Source: Auanema rhodensis
Lineage: Eukaryota; Nematoda; Chromadorea; Rhabditida; Rhabditidae
Length of the DNA: 64,000 nt
Direction: 5' to 3'
Assembly (NCBI GenBank): GCA_964057225.1
Contig: OZ059895.1
Span: forward strand, 9,114,001 to 9,178,000
A program made the position numbers and the translations under genes. Below the pieces are notes generated by a model, which was not told where the DNA came from, searched no databases, and worked only from the letters and a program-made list of their open reading frames with translations. Below are positions 37,590 to 48,151 of the stretch, piece by piece. Within the stretch, counting starts at the first letter, position 1, and each line of letters opens with the position of its first letter.

Positions 37590-38499
37590 CTAATTTTTAT
37601 TAATATAGTTATTGTGTTTTTGCGAGTTCAAATATCGAATAAACTTGTCGAAATGTTCTTGTGATGTTGATGGTCTATGAAAATGTGTATTATGAGTGAA
37701 ATTTAGTTCATTCGTGGCTTACCTGTGAGCTCGCTTACCATCTGGCAAAAAAAATTTCATTACTACAGGTTTTGATGGCTCAGCAAGAGAAGCATCTAAA
37801 GTGAAATAAACTCTGAAAGTTAGGGAATTCATTCATGTTATTCTTATGTTTATATGCGAAATACCTGGATGAAGCATAACCATTTGTCCAACGGGAACAA
37901 TATTTGTATTTATTAGTTCCATTCAGATATACTAAGCACAAAAAATCGACAACATAATGTATTCTTTGATTATATTTCCATTTCTTAGTGAAGTAAATTA
38001 GTGTGGATGTAATTGATATATGTTCTAACCTGTTCAATAAATTGAATAATTGCTCTTTTACCTTTTAATGGAGTCATGGAACCTGAGATAGGCCAACGAA
38101 TATTAATTAAATCACTGGTCATGTCAGATCTATAAATTTTTTTTTCATTAATTATATTAATAAATTCTTACAAATAAGTTGGTATATGATATACAACGTT
38201 TGTATCTTCTCTAGGAGAAGGCGAATTGAAATATGTTACTCTATAAACTTTTTTGATGAAGAAGAATTGATTTTTTAATTTTTTTACCTCGGAATTTCAT
38301 CTACACGCACAATTTTGTTTCGTGAATTTCTATCTATTTCTACACCTTCTTCGGAAGAGCTCGAACTCTGTGTTAATAGATATAATTGAAAATATAATGA
38401 AAAACATACTTCTTCCGATAAATGAAGGATAGCTTCTCGAAAAGCTCGACTAAGGACTATACGGGCTAGATTTCTACAGTTCCACCATTCAAGATCCAT
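37590..38499 (-). CDS. Conserved-looking protein of unknown function, about 190 aa
   Basis: The start at 38499 gives MDLEWWNCRNLARIVLSRAF; the stop is CTA at 37590-37592. Exons join in frame through TYFNSPSPREDTNVVYHIP, INIRWPISGSMTPLKGKRAI, IQFIEQVYLNG and a final exon ending KHNNYINKN. The last join (KRAH|RPSTSQEHF) has a good donor (CACAG|GTAAGC) and acceptor (TTCATAG). No signal peptide or membrane segment is seen. The middle is mixed alpha/beta and I do not recognise it. It is downstream of the nicotinic receptor gene on the same strand, with 316 bases between. Confidence 0.7.
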
Positions 38500-38815
38500 A
38501 TTCGTATTAAAATATTAAGTTGGGACGAGAAATAAAAAGGAATGCAATGTCCGGTAAAATTTGGCATTTCTGAGCCAGCGGATTTCCAGTCAACTGCATT
38601 TACAACGTTAACCAATTTTCATGTTCAATGAATTCATAAAGAACTTATTAACATATGAGTAGAGGAAAAAAAGCATTAATCCATGCTAGTATTTGATTGA
38701 TACAAAGCAAAAGTTAAACGATTATAAAATATTTATTTTATATTTGTAAATATATAAGGAACAGAGTGAAGAAAAACCCGTTAAACAAATAATTTTGAAA
38801 GTAATAATTTGAATA
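38500..38815. other. Intergenic between nicotinic receptor gene and orphan gene
   Basis: AT-rich; nothing coding is seen. Contains the receptor 3' UTR and the orphan promoter, both minus strand. Confidence 0.5.
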
Positions 38816-40674
38816 TTAAGCTATCAAATGTGGTGCAGACATCATTATGGCTAATATAGATACAACAATAAAAATAGTAAACATAACCATACAAGCACGA
38901 TCTATGGCCATAGCTGCAAAACGCCAATCATTCTGTATTCTTTCTTCTCGTTCCTCTTTATCCAATACATTGCAAATCTGAAACCTTATTCTGATACAAA
39001 AAAAAATATTAAGCTTTACCTGTCTTAATTCTTTGTGAACAGCATGTAGTAATAGTACTTGAGCTTCATATGCTGGATGATGGCTGGGCAAGCTTGGAGG
39101 TGAAAGATATTTGGTTGTATCCTTTCGTGGAAGACGACGATTATCATAAGAAACGCCTTTTATGTACAAATGTTGTGGACGAGACATGAAAAGTATCCAT
39201 GGGAGCCATTCAAGAAGTACACGATGAACCTATTATATGGTGTTAATACTTTATAATAAAAAGAGTTTATACCAAAGGACTCATTTCATGAGTATCTGGA
39301 CCACGAAAATGAAGATTTAAAGCTACGACTGTGAAAACAACAGAAGCTGATATGACTAACATACAACAAGAAAAAAATACGCCTTAATAAACATCAAATT
39401 CCAGAAAATAAAACTGGATTACCTATCAAAGGAACAGCGTCAGAAGTAGGAGGTGTCATTTCAGAAACCATGCTTAGGAAAAATACTATTGCTAGCAGTA
39501 TTGTAACTTCTATAAAGCAAAATAAGAAAGTATGGAATTTAATCATAAATGTTACCTAAAGTTATTTTTTCTCCTGCATCTGGAGGTAAAGTAAAGCCTA
39601 ATACTGTCATCAACGAGATCAGTAAAGATGGAATTATCAAATTAAAGCCTAAAAACATAATCGAAGATATGTATCTGAACATGCATAGGAACAAACCATA
39701 AAAAAGAGTTCGACGTCTAAGATGTAGATAGTATTTCACGGTTGGGTATGGTTCTGGGCAACATTTGTAATAATTTACATGACGTACAGCAGGTGAATCG
39801 ACGACAATCCACTCTCCATTAACAACATAGGTGGACATATCCATTGAATGAGCTGATAGACAACATTTCATATAATCATCGCAGAGCACACTTACTTTCA
39901 TTAGCTTCCGTCGTGTCGATTTGAAGATCTAGTGCAAAACCATGAAAAGTCCATGATCCAAACTTTAATTCACATATTTGGTCATCAAAGGGAAACCTTA
40001 AGAATCATATTTATTTACTTTTCATACTGTTCAATTGATGTATACCATGTTACATCTAGTTGACAAACAAATTTTAAAACACCTGGAGGAATCCATGTAA
40101 CATCACCACTATTATAAACAACAAGATTACTCTTAAAAGTGGAATCAAAATCTTCAGCAGCACTAGAAGATGAATTATAAATCAATTTGAACTAAAAATG
40201 AAAAATAAATATACCTGTTATATAATAAAATATCAGGCTTCCATATATGATCAGTTGCGCCAGGAAAACGGATATCTTTTATGCCATCAAAATCAAGGGG
40301 ATCCCATTTAAGCTTATAATCTTTCCAAGACTGTAAATATATAACTATTCATAATATACTAATGATAAAATCAAACTTACATAACTTAGCCATGCATTAA
40401 TGCTTACAAGCTGATTCTTTTCATCAACATCCAGAATTTGTTGAAGAAAAAGTTTAATTTTAACCACTAAAGGCTCTGTTGCATTTTCTACAGGTCTTTC
40501 CAATGGATTATAGCCTACAGTTCAACATAGCTATTAAATTTCGTTAAAACATTTATATAAATACAAACCTGTTAAAAGATCATTAAAAAGCTTTGTTTCA
40601 GCAATACTACCACTAACACATAGAAATAATCCTTGTAATATTAGAAATGCTGTAGCAATACCTACAGATTTCAT
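38816..40674 (-). CDS. Nicotinic acetylcholine receptor alpha-type subunit (alpha-7/ACR-16-like)
   Basis: This is a pentameric ligand-gated cation channel subunit at the plasma membrane. A signal peptide ([20 protein letters not shown]) is followed by the ligand-binding domain. The Cys-loop [15 protein letters not shown] has 13 residues between its cysteines. The vicinal cysteine pair of alpha subunits is in [11 protein letters not shown]. The pre-TM1 sequence is [10 protein letters not shown]2 begins with GEKITLG, whose Glu is the cation-selective filter. TM2-TM3 has [14 protein letters not shown]. The TM3-TM4 loop is short (about 100 residues), and TM4 is [20 protein letters not shown]. Reading through the exon near 39.9 kb would insert extra cysteines. 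Splicing at ANE|THSMDMS (52-base intron) restores the family length. It is alpha-7-like, possibly homomeric; the exact subtype is unsettled. Confidence 0.9.
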
Positions 40675-41007
40675 TAGATCACAAAAATGAAGTATCTGTC
40701 GCTACTGCTTATGTGATTGATATAAAGAGCTCAGAAGAAGACTAGATCGAGGACAAGGGATTATGCAAACAATTAGCTTCGTCATATATATCGATCAGAT
40801 TCTTCGTTGTCATTTCTTGTCATACTTCAACTGTCGCGGATATATTATATCAAATAACAAACTTAAAAATGAAATATTCATTAAAATCATGCACAATGAT
40901 GTCTTTGAAAAAAATCTAGATGTTACTCGTCTGGAATACCCAGTGGTTATTGGTATGTCAACCTATAAGAGTGAAAGCATAAGACAAAATAGTTAGAATC
41001 GATATGA
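40675..41007. other. Intergenic between importin alpha and nicotinic receptor gene
   Basis: This holds the importin alpha 3' end and the upstream region of the receptor gene, both on the minus strand. A 77-codon plus-strand open frame here (40763-40996) has no family resemblance and runs into the importin gene boundary, so it is not called. Confidence 0.5.
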
Positions 41008-42899
41008 TTAGAAAGCATATGGAGCATTGTTTTCATCGTTATTTCTATAAGTGTTCTCATTTTCGTTATCATCGTCATCAGCGAAAAATTCGGAGATAAT
41101 ACGGTGGGAGATACCATAGATTTTCTCAGACTCAGAGCTCTGAAGGTTTTCAAGATGATCAAGTCCTCCAGCTTCTTCAATTTCAGTTTGCAAAGTGTCA
41201 TAAAGATGTGAGTCGCTGAAAGAGAATAATAAGAGAATAAAGTGAATTCCGCCTGGTATTTAAACTAACGTTGTTGAAACATTTGATAGAACTGTATAGA
41301 GGGTTTCCAGAGTGTTAGTGAGTAAATCAGGGTTATTTTGATTAAGAAGACCGCAGAGAACTGGAATAGCACCATCAGTCACTAAAGCAATGATCTGCTT
41401 CGATGTTCCTCCTTGGGCAAGATTGGCAACAGCCCAAGATGCTTCAAATTGACATTTGAACTCTCCCTATAAACAGGGATTTATAAAAAACAATTATTAG
41501 ATGTAAGTTACAGATTTTAGGACTTCAATAATGAAAGGAAGAAGTCCGGCATCAATCACTGCTTGAATTTGCGATTGAGTTCCAGCAATGATATTAGAAA
41601 GGAGCCAGCAACACTCCTTGATAACTGTGGAAGATCTTGCTCTTTCCATTAAAGATTCAAGTTCGCCTAATGTTCCAAGGTCGACAACAGCTTGAGTAAG
41701 TTCATCATTTCCTGTGGCCATATTTCCAAGAACTCTGAGAGCAGGAGCTACAAGAGTATCTCCTTCACCCAAAAATTTAAGAACTGTAGGAAGAACACCA
41801 GAGTTTCTCGTCAAAGCGATTTGCTCATCAGGTCCATCAGAAAGATAAGAAATAGCCCAACAAGCATCTTGGCGAACTTGCTTGTCCTAAAACGTACTAT
41901 AAACAAATTTACAATAAGTAACTGTCTACTTGATGTTGAACAAGTTTCGCCAAACCACGGCTAAGAACTTCAAGCACAGGCAATGGTGCATTAGGATTCT
42001 TGTGACGACACATGTTGGAATAAGCCCAAGCCAAGGTACGAGCGAAACTATCTTCCAAAGTATCAAGACGATTCATGAGAGACACAAGAGCATCAACACC
42101 ATGGCATTCTTAATAATCAAATTCTTAGAATTCGAATATTTTTGAACTAACCTATAACATAGTCACGCAGTTGAGCAGAATCACCAGCAATATTTGCAAC
42201 AGCCCATAAAGCTTGTTCTGCTAAAGCGGGATTTTGATTGACAGAAAGAACAACTAATGGAGCGGTAGCGCCAGCCTCCACTGCGGCAACGGTTTGAGAG
42301 GATGTACCAGACACAACGTTAGTCAATGCCCAGGCAGCTTCAAATCTAACCTTATCATCCTAAGAAAACTGATAAAGAATGAAAGACATATCGTACTTAC
42401 TTCAACGCTAAGAGCACGTACAAGGGCCTCCAAAAGACCACAGCGAATAACTTCATCTACAGGTGGGTTCTTGGACTTAGAAAGAGTACGACGAAGAGAT
42501 TCGAAACAGGATCTCATTTGTTCCAGATTAGGATCATTTGTAAGAATAGTGAGAACCTCCTCATTAGACAAGATAGCGGGCTTTACAGCTACGGTAGCTA
42601 AACGACTAAAATGTATCAAATACAATGAAAAAAAACCATACTTGGCTTCTCAGAGTCGGAAGCATCAGAATCTCCATCTTCTTTAAGATTTCTTCTCTTC
42701 ATAAGCAGTTGATCACCCTTCATTTTGCGGATTTCAACACTACATTCATTACGACGACGACGCATGTCCTGTAATACGGGTATAATAGCAATATATATTA
42801 AGACCAAACCTCATGCTTAGCCAAATTCTTGTATTGTTTCATGCGGACATCTTTACCTTCAGGGCTCTTATCGGCGTTGCCAACCTCGGAGAGAGTCAT
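41008..42899 (-). CDS. KPNA: Importin subunit alpha (karyopherin alpha)
   Basis: This nuclear import adaptor binds classical nuclear localisation signals and, through its N-terminal IBB domain, importin beta. The IBB region is basic (VRMKQYKNLAKHE, DMRRRRNECSVEIRKMKGD, LMKRRN) at 42.9-42.7 kb. Ten armadillo repeats follow, with the NLS-groove signature repeated: FEAAWALTNVVSGTSSQT, AEQALWAVANIAGDS, FARTLAWAYSNMC, RQDACWAISYLSDGP, KECCWLLSNIIAGTQSQI, FEASWAVANLAQGGT. The C-terminus is acidic (EFFADDDDNENENTYRN) and ends NNAPYAF. Assignment to a particular alpha clade is not possible by eye. It is divergent from RCC1L, with 390 bases between the starts. Confidence 0.96.
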
Positions 42900-43289
42900 C
42901 TTATTCTAAAATGTAACTTACAAACAAGTATACACATAAATAAATTAACAGTGAAAGAACTTTATGATTTAAAAACCAGCGACTGAATGATCCAATGAAT
43001 AGTCGATTATAAAGAGAACTTCCAAAATTATATTTTCCCGCCTCCTTTTTAAATTTAGCGGCACACTGAATAGATGTCTGTCAGCAGTATTTACGCGGTT
43101 TCGGTGTACATGCAAGGTATACACAGTTATTGGATAGAAATTTTTTTGGTTCTTTTTATACTCATGCGAAACGAAACGGGAAGCCGTACATGAAAATTAG
43201 TTCATATTAAAATTGAGATTTTTCATTGAATTCCTAAGGTACACTACTTAAGTTTTGCGTATAAGTGTGATATGTTACAGATCATTAAA
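42900..43289. promoter_or_regulatory. Divergent promoter region, importin alpha / RCC1L
   Basis: 390 bases between opposite start codons, locally richer in G+C near 43.05-43.2 kb (for example TTACGCGGTTTCGGTG, ACGAAACGGGAAG). No specific element is certain. Confidence 0.4.
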
Positions 43290-45000
43290 ATGTTCTTATC
43301 CCAAGTATTAAATCGTTCAAAATCAACTGCAAACAAGGTTTTTTTGAGCATTATATTCCTTATTCTAACTAACCTTAGGTTAATTGCGCTGTTTATGGCA
43401 GTGGCTTGTCAGCCAGTGGAGCTTTAGGCATTCCCAGGTTGATTTTACAAAACTAACGACAATTTGTACAATATTATTTAGCCTTGTAGTTAATAACAAA
43501 GCTGTTAAAGCTAAAGAGCAACCAAATCCCGTGCGTGTCACATACTTGAACACTCTGGATATCGATAAAATCTCAGCTGGTTTCGGCTTCTCTATTTTTG
43601 CTTCCAAAAATACTTTGTATGGAGCAGGATTAAATAATAGGTTCAACGAATTAAACCATATGCTTTAACATATTTTGGCTCTAGATCTCAAATAACTACC
43701 CAGAAAAACTTTGATAAAGGACAAGATTATTATATTAGCTGCAAAAAACTCTTTCTGCCCGAATGTTTGATGAAAAGAACAGATTCATTTGTATACCTCA
43801 AAGCTTACAGGTTCTAAAATAATTTCAATATCTTCCGGTAGAGCTCATTCATTAATAGCTACAGATAAAGGAGTGTATGCTTTCGGCGATAATTGTCATG
43901 GACAATGTGGTTTTGATCCATCCATACATTCCGAAGTGTTTGGGGTGAGTAAGTTATCGCCTGTACTGTTAATTTTTTGAAAACAGACAAACACTACGCC
44001 TTTAACTAAAGTCAATTTACCTTCGGATTCTGAAGTCGTTCAAGTTCACTGTGCTCTTGATACTTCATATATTGTAACCGCTAAGGGTGAAGTACTATTT
44101 AAAAAAATACTAATTTTAAAAAATATATTCAATAGGTATTTGCTTTCGGTTTAAATGAGGATGGTCAGTGTGCTAATGGTTCTTTAGGAATTCAGCACGT
44201 TCCTACTCAAATTACAGGTTGTTTTTATATTTCAATAAATATAACTTTACTTTAATTATCATATAGAGACAATTTTTTGATTGTTAAAACTTCAGGTGAT
44301 TGCACTGGAACTAAAATCAGTCGTATCAGCGGTAGCTCTGATACACTTTTTGCGTTATCTGACAGTGGCGATGCTTTCATATGGGGTCAATGTGAGTATA
44401 ATCAAGCTGGTACAAATTTAAATGATGTACAAGTAAGAAATATTCACGAATGACAATGTTATCCGATCAATATAGTTGAAATACTCCAGCAGGCTTCCTT
44501 TTAATATTGGCAAAATTAAGTCTATTGACAGCACATTTGCTGGTGTAGTAGCAGCAACATCAGATGGAAAGGTTTCTCTTTTTGATTTAATAATTTTATT
44601 TGATGGTTTTAGGTGTATGTATGGGGAGTAGGATTAATTGGACTAGGTCCTACTGTGCAGAATCTTTCTCGGCCAACTGTAATGGATCAGCCCTTATTTA
44701 ATAATATTAAAGTAAGAATGCATATAATTTGTTGTCTTTATTGAATTTTTTAAAGGTTGCAAAAGTTTTTGGAGGAAATACTAGCATGGGAGCTTTGACT
44801 GAGAACGGAACATGTTTTGTTTGGGGCCAAAATAGGTATTTTGAGGTGTACCGAAATTAACTAGCCATGTAATATTCAGATATGGCCTTTTGGGCCTAGG
44901 CCACAAGAAAGATCAATACTTTCCGTATCAAATATGTGTACCTGGATCAGTGAAAAATTTAGCATTAGGACCAGATCATTCTTTATTACTAATGAAATAA
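43290..45000 (+). CDS. RCC1L: RCC1-like mitochondrial protein (RCC1L / WBSCR16)
   Basis: This is a seven-bladed RCC1-type beta-propeller. In animals RCC1L is a mitochondrial factor for mitoribosome assembly and acts on OPA1. The N-terminus (MFLSQVLNRSKSTANK) is basic and Ser-rich, fitting a mitochondrial presequence. Blades include YGSGLSASGALGIPS, ISSGRAHSLIATDKGVYAFG, DNCHGQCG, VFAFGLNEDGQCANG, ISGSSDTLFALSDSGDAFIW, VYVWGVGLIGLGPT, CFVWGQNRYGLLGLGHKKDQ and a last blade ending LALGPDHSLLLMK. The ALG(I/V)PS and GHKKDQYFP features match RCC1L and not nuclear RCC1. It is followed by NUDT2 on the same strand after 124 bases. Confidence 0.88.
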
Positions 45001-45124
45001 TACATTTAGTTATTAAAGCCTTATTACATATTATTTTGAGTTTTTGTTATATATCTGGTATATTCCTTTTATATATATTTGTTGATATACGCTTATCATA
45101 ACATATCTCATAAATTAAAAGGAC

Positions 45125-45702
45125 ATGACTATTGAACGTGCTGCTGGTCTGGTTGTTTATAGGAAAATTGCTGACAAGTTCGAATACCTTTTGCTCAAGG
45201 CGAGCTATCCACCATATCACTGGAGTCCACCAAAAGGTTATTAAGAATTCACCTAATATCTTATAGTTAATTGTAGGTCATGTTGATCCCGGCGAAACCG
45301 AATGGCAGGCTGCTTTAAGAGAAACCGAGGAGGAAGCTGGTTTCAAGCCAGATCACCTTGATATTCATGAAGATTGTCATCATACACTCTCATATCAGGT
45401 CCTCATATTAATATATAACTTTTTTTTGTAACTTCAGAACTGCTTTCAGGTTCCTAAACGTGGGGATCCAAATGTGATGGTTGATAAAACCGTAAAATAT
45501 TGGTTGGCTGGGTTAAAAAATCCTGAAAACATCACCTTATCTGATGAGCATACTGTTAGTTGATCTTACTATTTTTATTTATATTTCTAGTTTTTAGAAT
45601 TCTAAATGGTTAGAAATTGAAGAAACTGTTGTTACAGCTGGATTTAAAGATATGGAACAATTGATTCGAAAATTCCACGAGTATCTTTTATCGAAAAAAT
45701 GA
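45125..45702 (+). CDS. NUDT2: Bis(5'-nucleosyl)-tetraphosphatase, Nudix (NUDT2)
   Basis: This Ap4A hydrolase cleaves diadenosine tetraphosphate asymmetrically to ATP and AMP. MTIERAAGLVVYRK leads into HWSPPKGHVDPGE, and the Nudix box GHVDPGETEWQAALRETEEE-AGF fits G-x5-E-x7-REUxEExGU exactly. Later KTVKYWLAGL and the C-terminal ending (RKFHEYLLSKK) match the animal NUDT2 fold. It is a single-domain protein of about 140 residues with short introns. Only 124 bases separate it from the RCC1L stop. Confidence 0.95.
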
Positions 45703-45858
45703 ATATATTATTCATGTGATACTTTTTAAATAAATAGTTTTTAAAAACCTTTTAAATGTGATGAAATAAATCTTTTCTAATTCAAATTCAAATTTAGTTT
45801 TTTTTTTTCAAAAAATGTCAATGAGCTCCTCCTCTTTTCCATTATTACAATCCGACGG

Positions 45859-46429
45859 ATGTCTTCCTGTATGCTGTTCAGCTCTGTATTTTTTATTTTG
45901 ATTCAAGTAGCCATAGGTATACTCAAGAGTTTTCTCCGTGAAGAAGTTTTGTTCAGGCAATGCTGCCGAGCGCGCTTTGGATATGCCAATCGAATCTAAC
46001 CCTTCTGCACTATCTAATGGTAATGATAAACACCTTGATGATCACGTTCACAAACTCTTGGATATTGCTATTGACAAATTGAGTTCAAAAGTTCTGATGT
46101 TTGTTTCATACCCAATACTCTGAATAACTTGAAAATTTAAGATTTACATGTGCAAGAAGTGATGCTCCACCTTTAGATTGTAAAACCAGTGATACTATGT
46201 CAGTTTGCTACAACAATCATGATGTTGTTGTTATGGGAATTCCTCTCTAGTAAGCTGTGTATTTGTTTATTATTATTTATTTATACGTTTAAATAGTTAT
46301 AAGGATAATGATAGTGAATTGAAAAATATTGTATCATGGATACATAGATGTTCTGTTCAAAACAAAACAGAAAATGCTTACATTATGCAAGTTATTATTG
46401 ATCGTCTTCGACAAACACCTATTCTGTAA
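45859..46429 (+). CDS. Small orphan protein, 130 aa
   Basis: Four exons give one open frame: 45859-45868, 45957-46098, 46142-46249 and 46297-46429. The total is 393 bases, i.e. 130 codons plus stop, all with GT..AG borders. The protein begins MSSCNAAERALDMPIESN, continues LDDHVHKLLDIAIDKLSSK and has a middle with four cysteines (FTCARSDAPPLDC...SVC). It ends IIDRLRQTPIL. It looks like a helical, mostly soluble protein. No family is recognised. An alternative exon end (CT|GTAAGT at 46425) would also terminate quickly. It is convergent with the next gene. Confidence 0.6.
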
Positions 46430-46664
46430 GTTCATATTGTCTTATCTGATTTCAATTTAGTATTTAAGCTATAATACTGTAAGTTTCACACAATGGATTT
46501 GTGGAGTTTTGATAATTATAATTTTGAGAATGTTTTAATGTAAGAGTAACTTTAAAAAAATCTTCAGAATATGTTGTATTATTTATTTATTGCAATCGTT
46601 GTCCAATGTTGTATTACATTTATCTATAATAATTTTTTTTGAGTTGAACCTTTAAGAATAATGA

Positions 46665-47125
46665 TTAATTACCTAGATGCTGTCTGTTTTTTTCAAGGGC
46701 ATTTATAGATGTTTTCAACCATTCGTGCTCCATTTTTAATGCTTCCTCTAAGGAAATGACATTCTTTCTTTTGTTTTCAATCTAAATTTTAAATTAATAA
46801 TAAAATTATGTTTCAAACAAACATCTTTGATTTCTTTGCTAATGTTTATGAGAAACGATTGACTATTAGTTTCTAATATCTTCAATGATTTAGCCATCGA
46901 AGTACTTATCTAATTTTGATTTTAAAAACTTTATGGTATGGAATCAATAAAATACCACAGCTGTTTGACGATAAAGTTGCTCTCTAATCAAATCTAATGG
47001 CTTCTCTTCACTGTCACCACAAGTTCTAGAATCGGGCTGCACAATACTGTACTTGGATGAATATGAATGAAGCTTACTTCATTCTGTCCATTTTTTGCGA
47101 ATGACCAACCGCTATTTGCTGCCAT
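46665..47125 (-). CDS. Small coiled-coil protein, about 110 aa
   Basis: Four exons join in frame: MAANSGWSFAKNGQNE | PDSRTCGDSEEKPLDLIREQ..TAV | ISTSMAKSLKILETNSQSFL..KD | IENKRKNVISLEEALKMEHE..LGN. The second half is predicted to be continuous amphipathic helix with heptad-like Leu/Ile spacing. No cysteine motif, signal or membrane segment is seen. The size and helix resemble small BLOC-1/BORC or Mediator subunits, but no member could be matched. It lies 173 bases downstream of the MARVEL gene stop, on the same strand. Confidence 0.6.
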
Positions 47126-47298
47126 TATAAATAAAAATAAAACTGTTAAATTTGCTATTTTCAATTCTAAATCCTTTCAAATATCTTTTTAATTTCTTTT
47201 CTTTTATTGTTTTTTTAAAATTAGCTTTCATGGTTCTTTAAGATAATACTTTAAAAATTTATTAAAATATAATCAATCAGGTAGATAAATGAAATATT

Positions 47299-48151
47299 CT
47301 ATACATTTCTTGTACGAACACGTTGCTGCTCTATGAAATCAGGTCCTCCTGATGTTGCTACCTGAATATATAAATTATTTAAATATTAATAGATATTCAG
47401 AACCTCATTGTTTCTCCAAGACAAAAACTTTAGATAACAGTCAAATCCATATGCGCACATCGCACCAAAAGCAAAGAACTAAATAGTATCATATTAACAA
47501 CATTCTCTGTATTCACTTTTAAAATATTCTACGATGCACAAGTATTAATGTTTTCTGTTCAAGTTGTACATATCTGAAACCTACCGAGGCAAACGCATAA
47601 GTACCAGTACCAGAATGTTGAGCTACAACTGCAGCTAAAACTGAAGCAGCGATAAAGAAGAAAATTGTCCAAGCAAAGCAAAAGCACATTTCCTTAAGCA
47701 TTCAATTCTCTTAATTTCAAAAGTAAAATTATTATACTAGAACAATCCATGGTACTTGAGGTAAACTGTCAACTACACGGAAAATATATAATAGCAAGAG
47801 AGTTGTAGTGATCGAGAGACCGATAGAAGTAACAAAAGTAGCCCAGCTTGCGCCTTAAACAAGTAATAAGAGTTATAAGTATTATTTCTTTCTTTAAACC
47901 TGGAAATGCTGCTCTAGCAAAGAGAATCATTAAAAAGCAAAGGAAGCATAGAATAATACAAAGTATTTTCATAATACCACCCAATGTTTTAATATACGAG
48001 CAATCCGCTTTTGGTATAGATAACTGAAGAATTCTTGAAATTAATTAGATAATATTGCTTCGGAACTTACTTGAACTGTTGGACCATTATCGACAATATA
48101 TTCTGTTGTTTCTACAACCGATGTTGTAGTTGTATACCGTGGCTCGTGCAT
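47299..48151 (-). CDS. MARVEL-domain four-transmembrane protein (plasmolipin/CMTM-like)
   Basis: A short cytosolic N-terminus (MHEPRYTTTTSVVETTEY, then LSIPKADCSYIKTLGGIMK) precedes four membrane helices: ILCIILCFLCFLMILFARAA, FVTSIGLSITTLLLLLYIF, FAWTIFFFIAASVLAAVVA and FFAFGAMCAYGFDCYLKF. The C-terminus ends QQRVRTRNV. Topology, the conserved first-helix lead-in (GGIMKI) and size (about 200 residues) fit the MARVEL family of membrane-apposition and vesicle proteins. The subfamily is uncertain. Confidence 0.8.

Noticed and set aside
39850-39905. Extra cysteine-rich segment (CDDYMKCC) in the receptor extracellular domain
   Set aside because: It is intron sequence read through by the open frame; GTAAGT..ATCAG borders remove it and restore the family length.
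40763-40996. 77-codon plus-strand open frame between importin alpha and the receptor gene
   Set aside because: AT-rich chance frame with no family features, in the UTR/promoter region of minus-strand genes.
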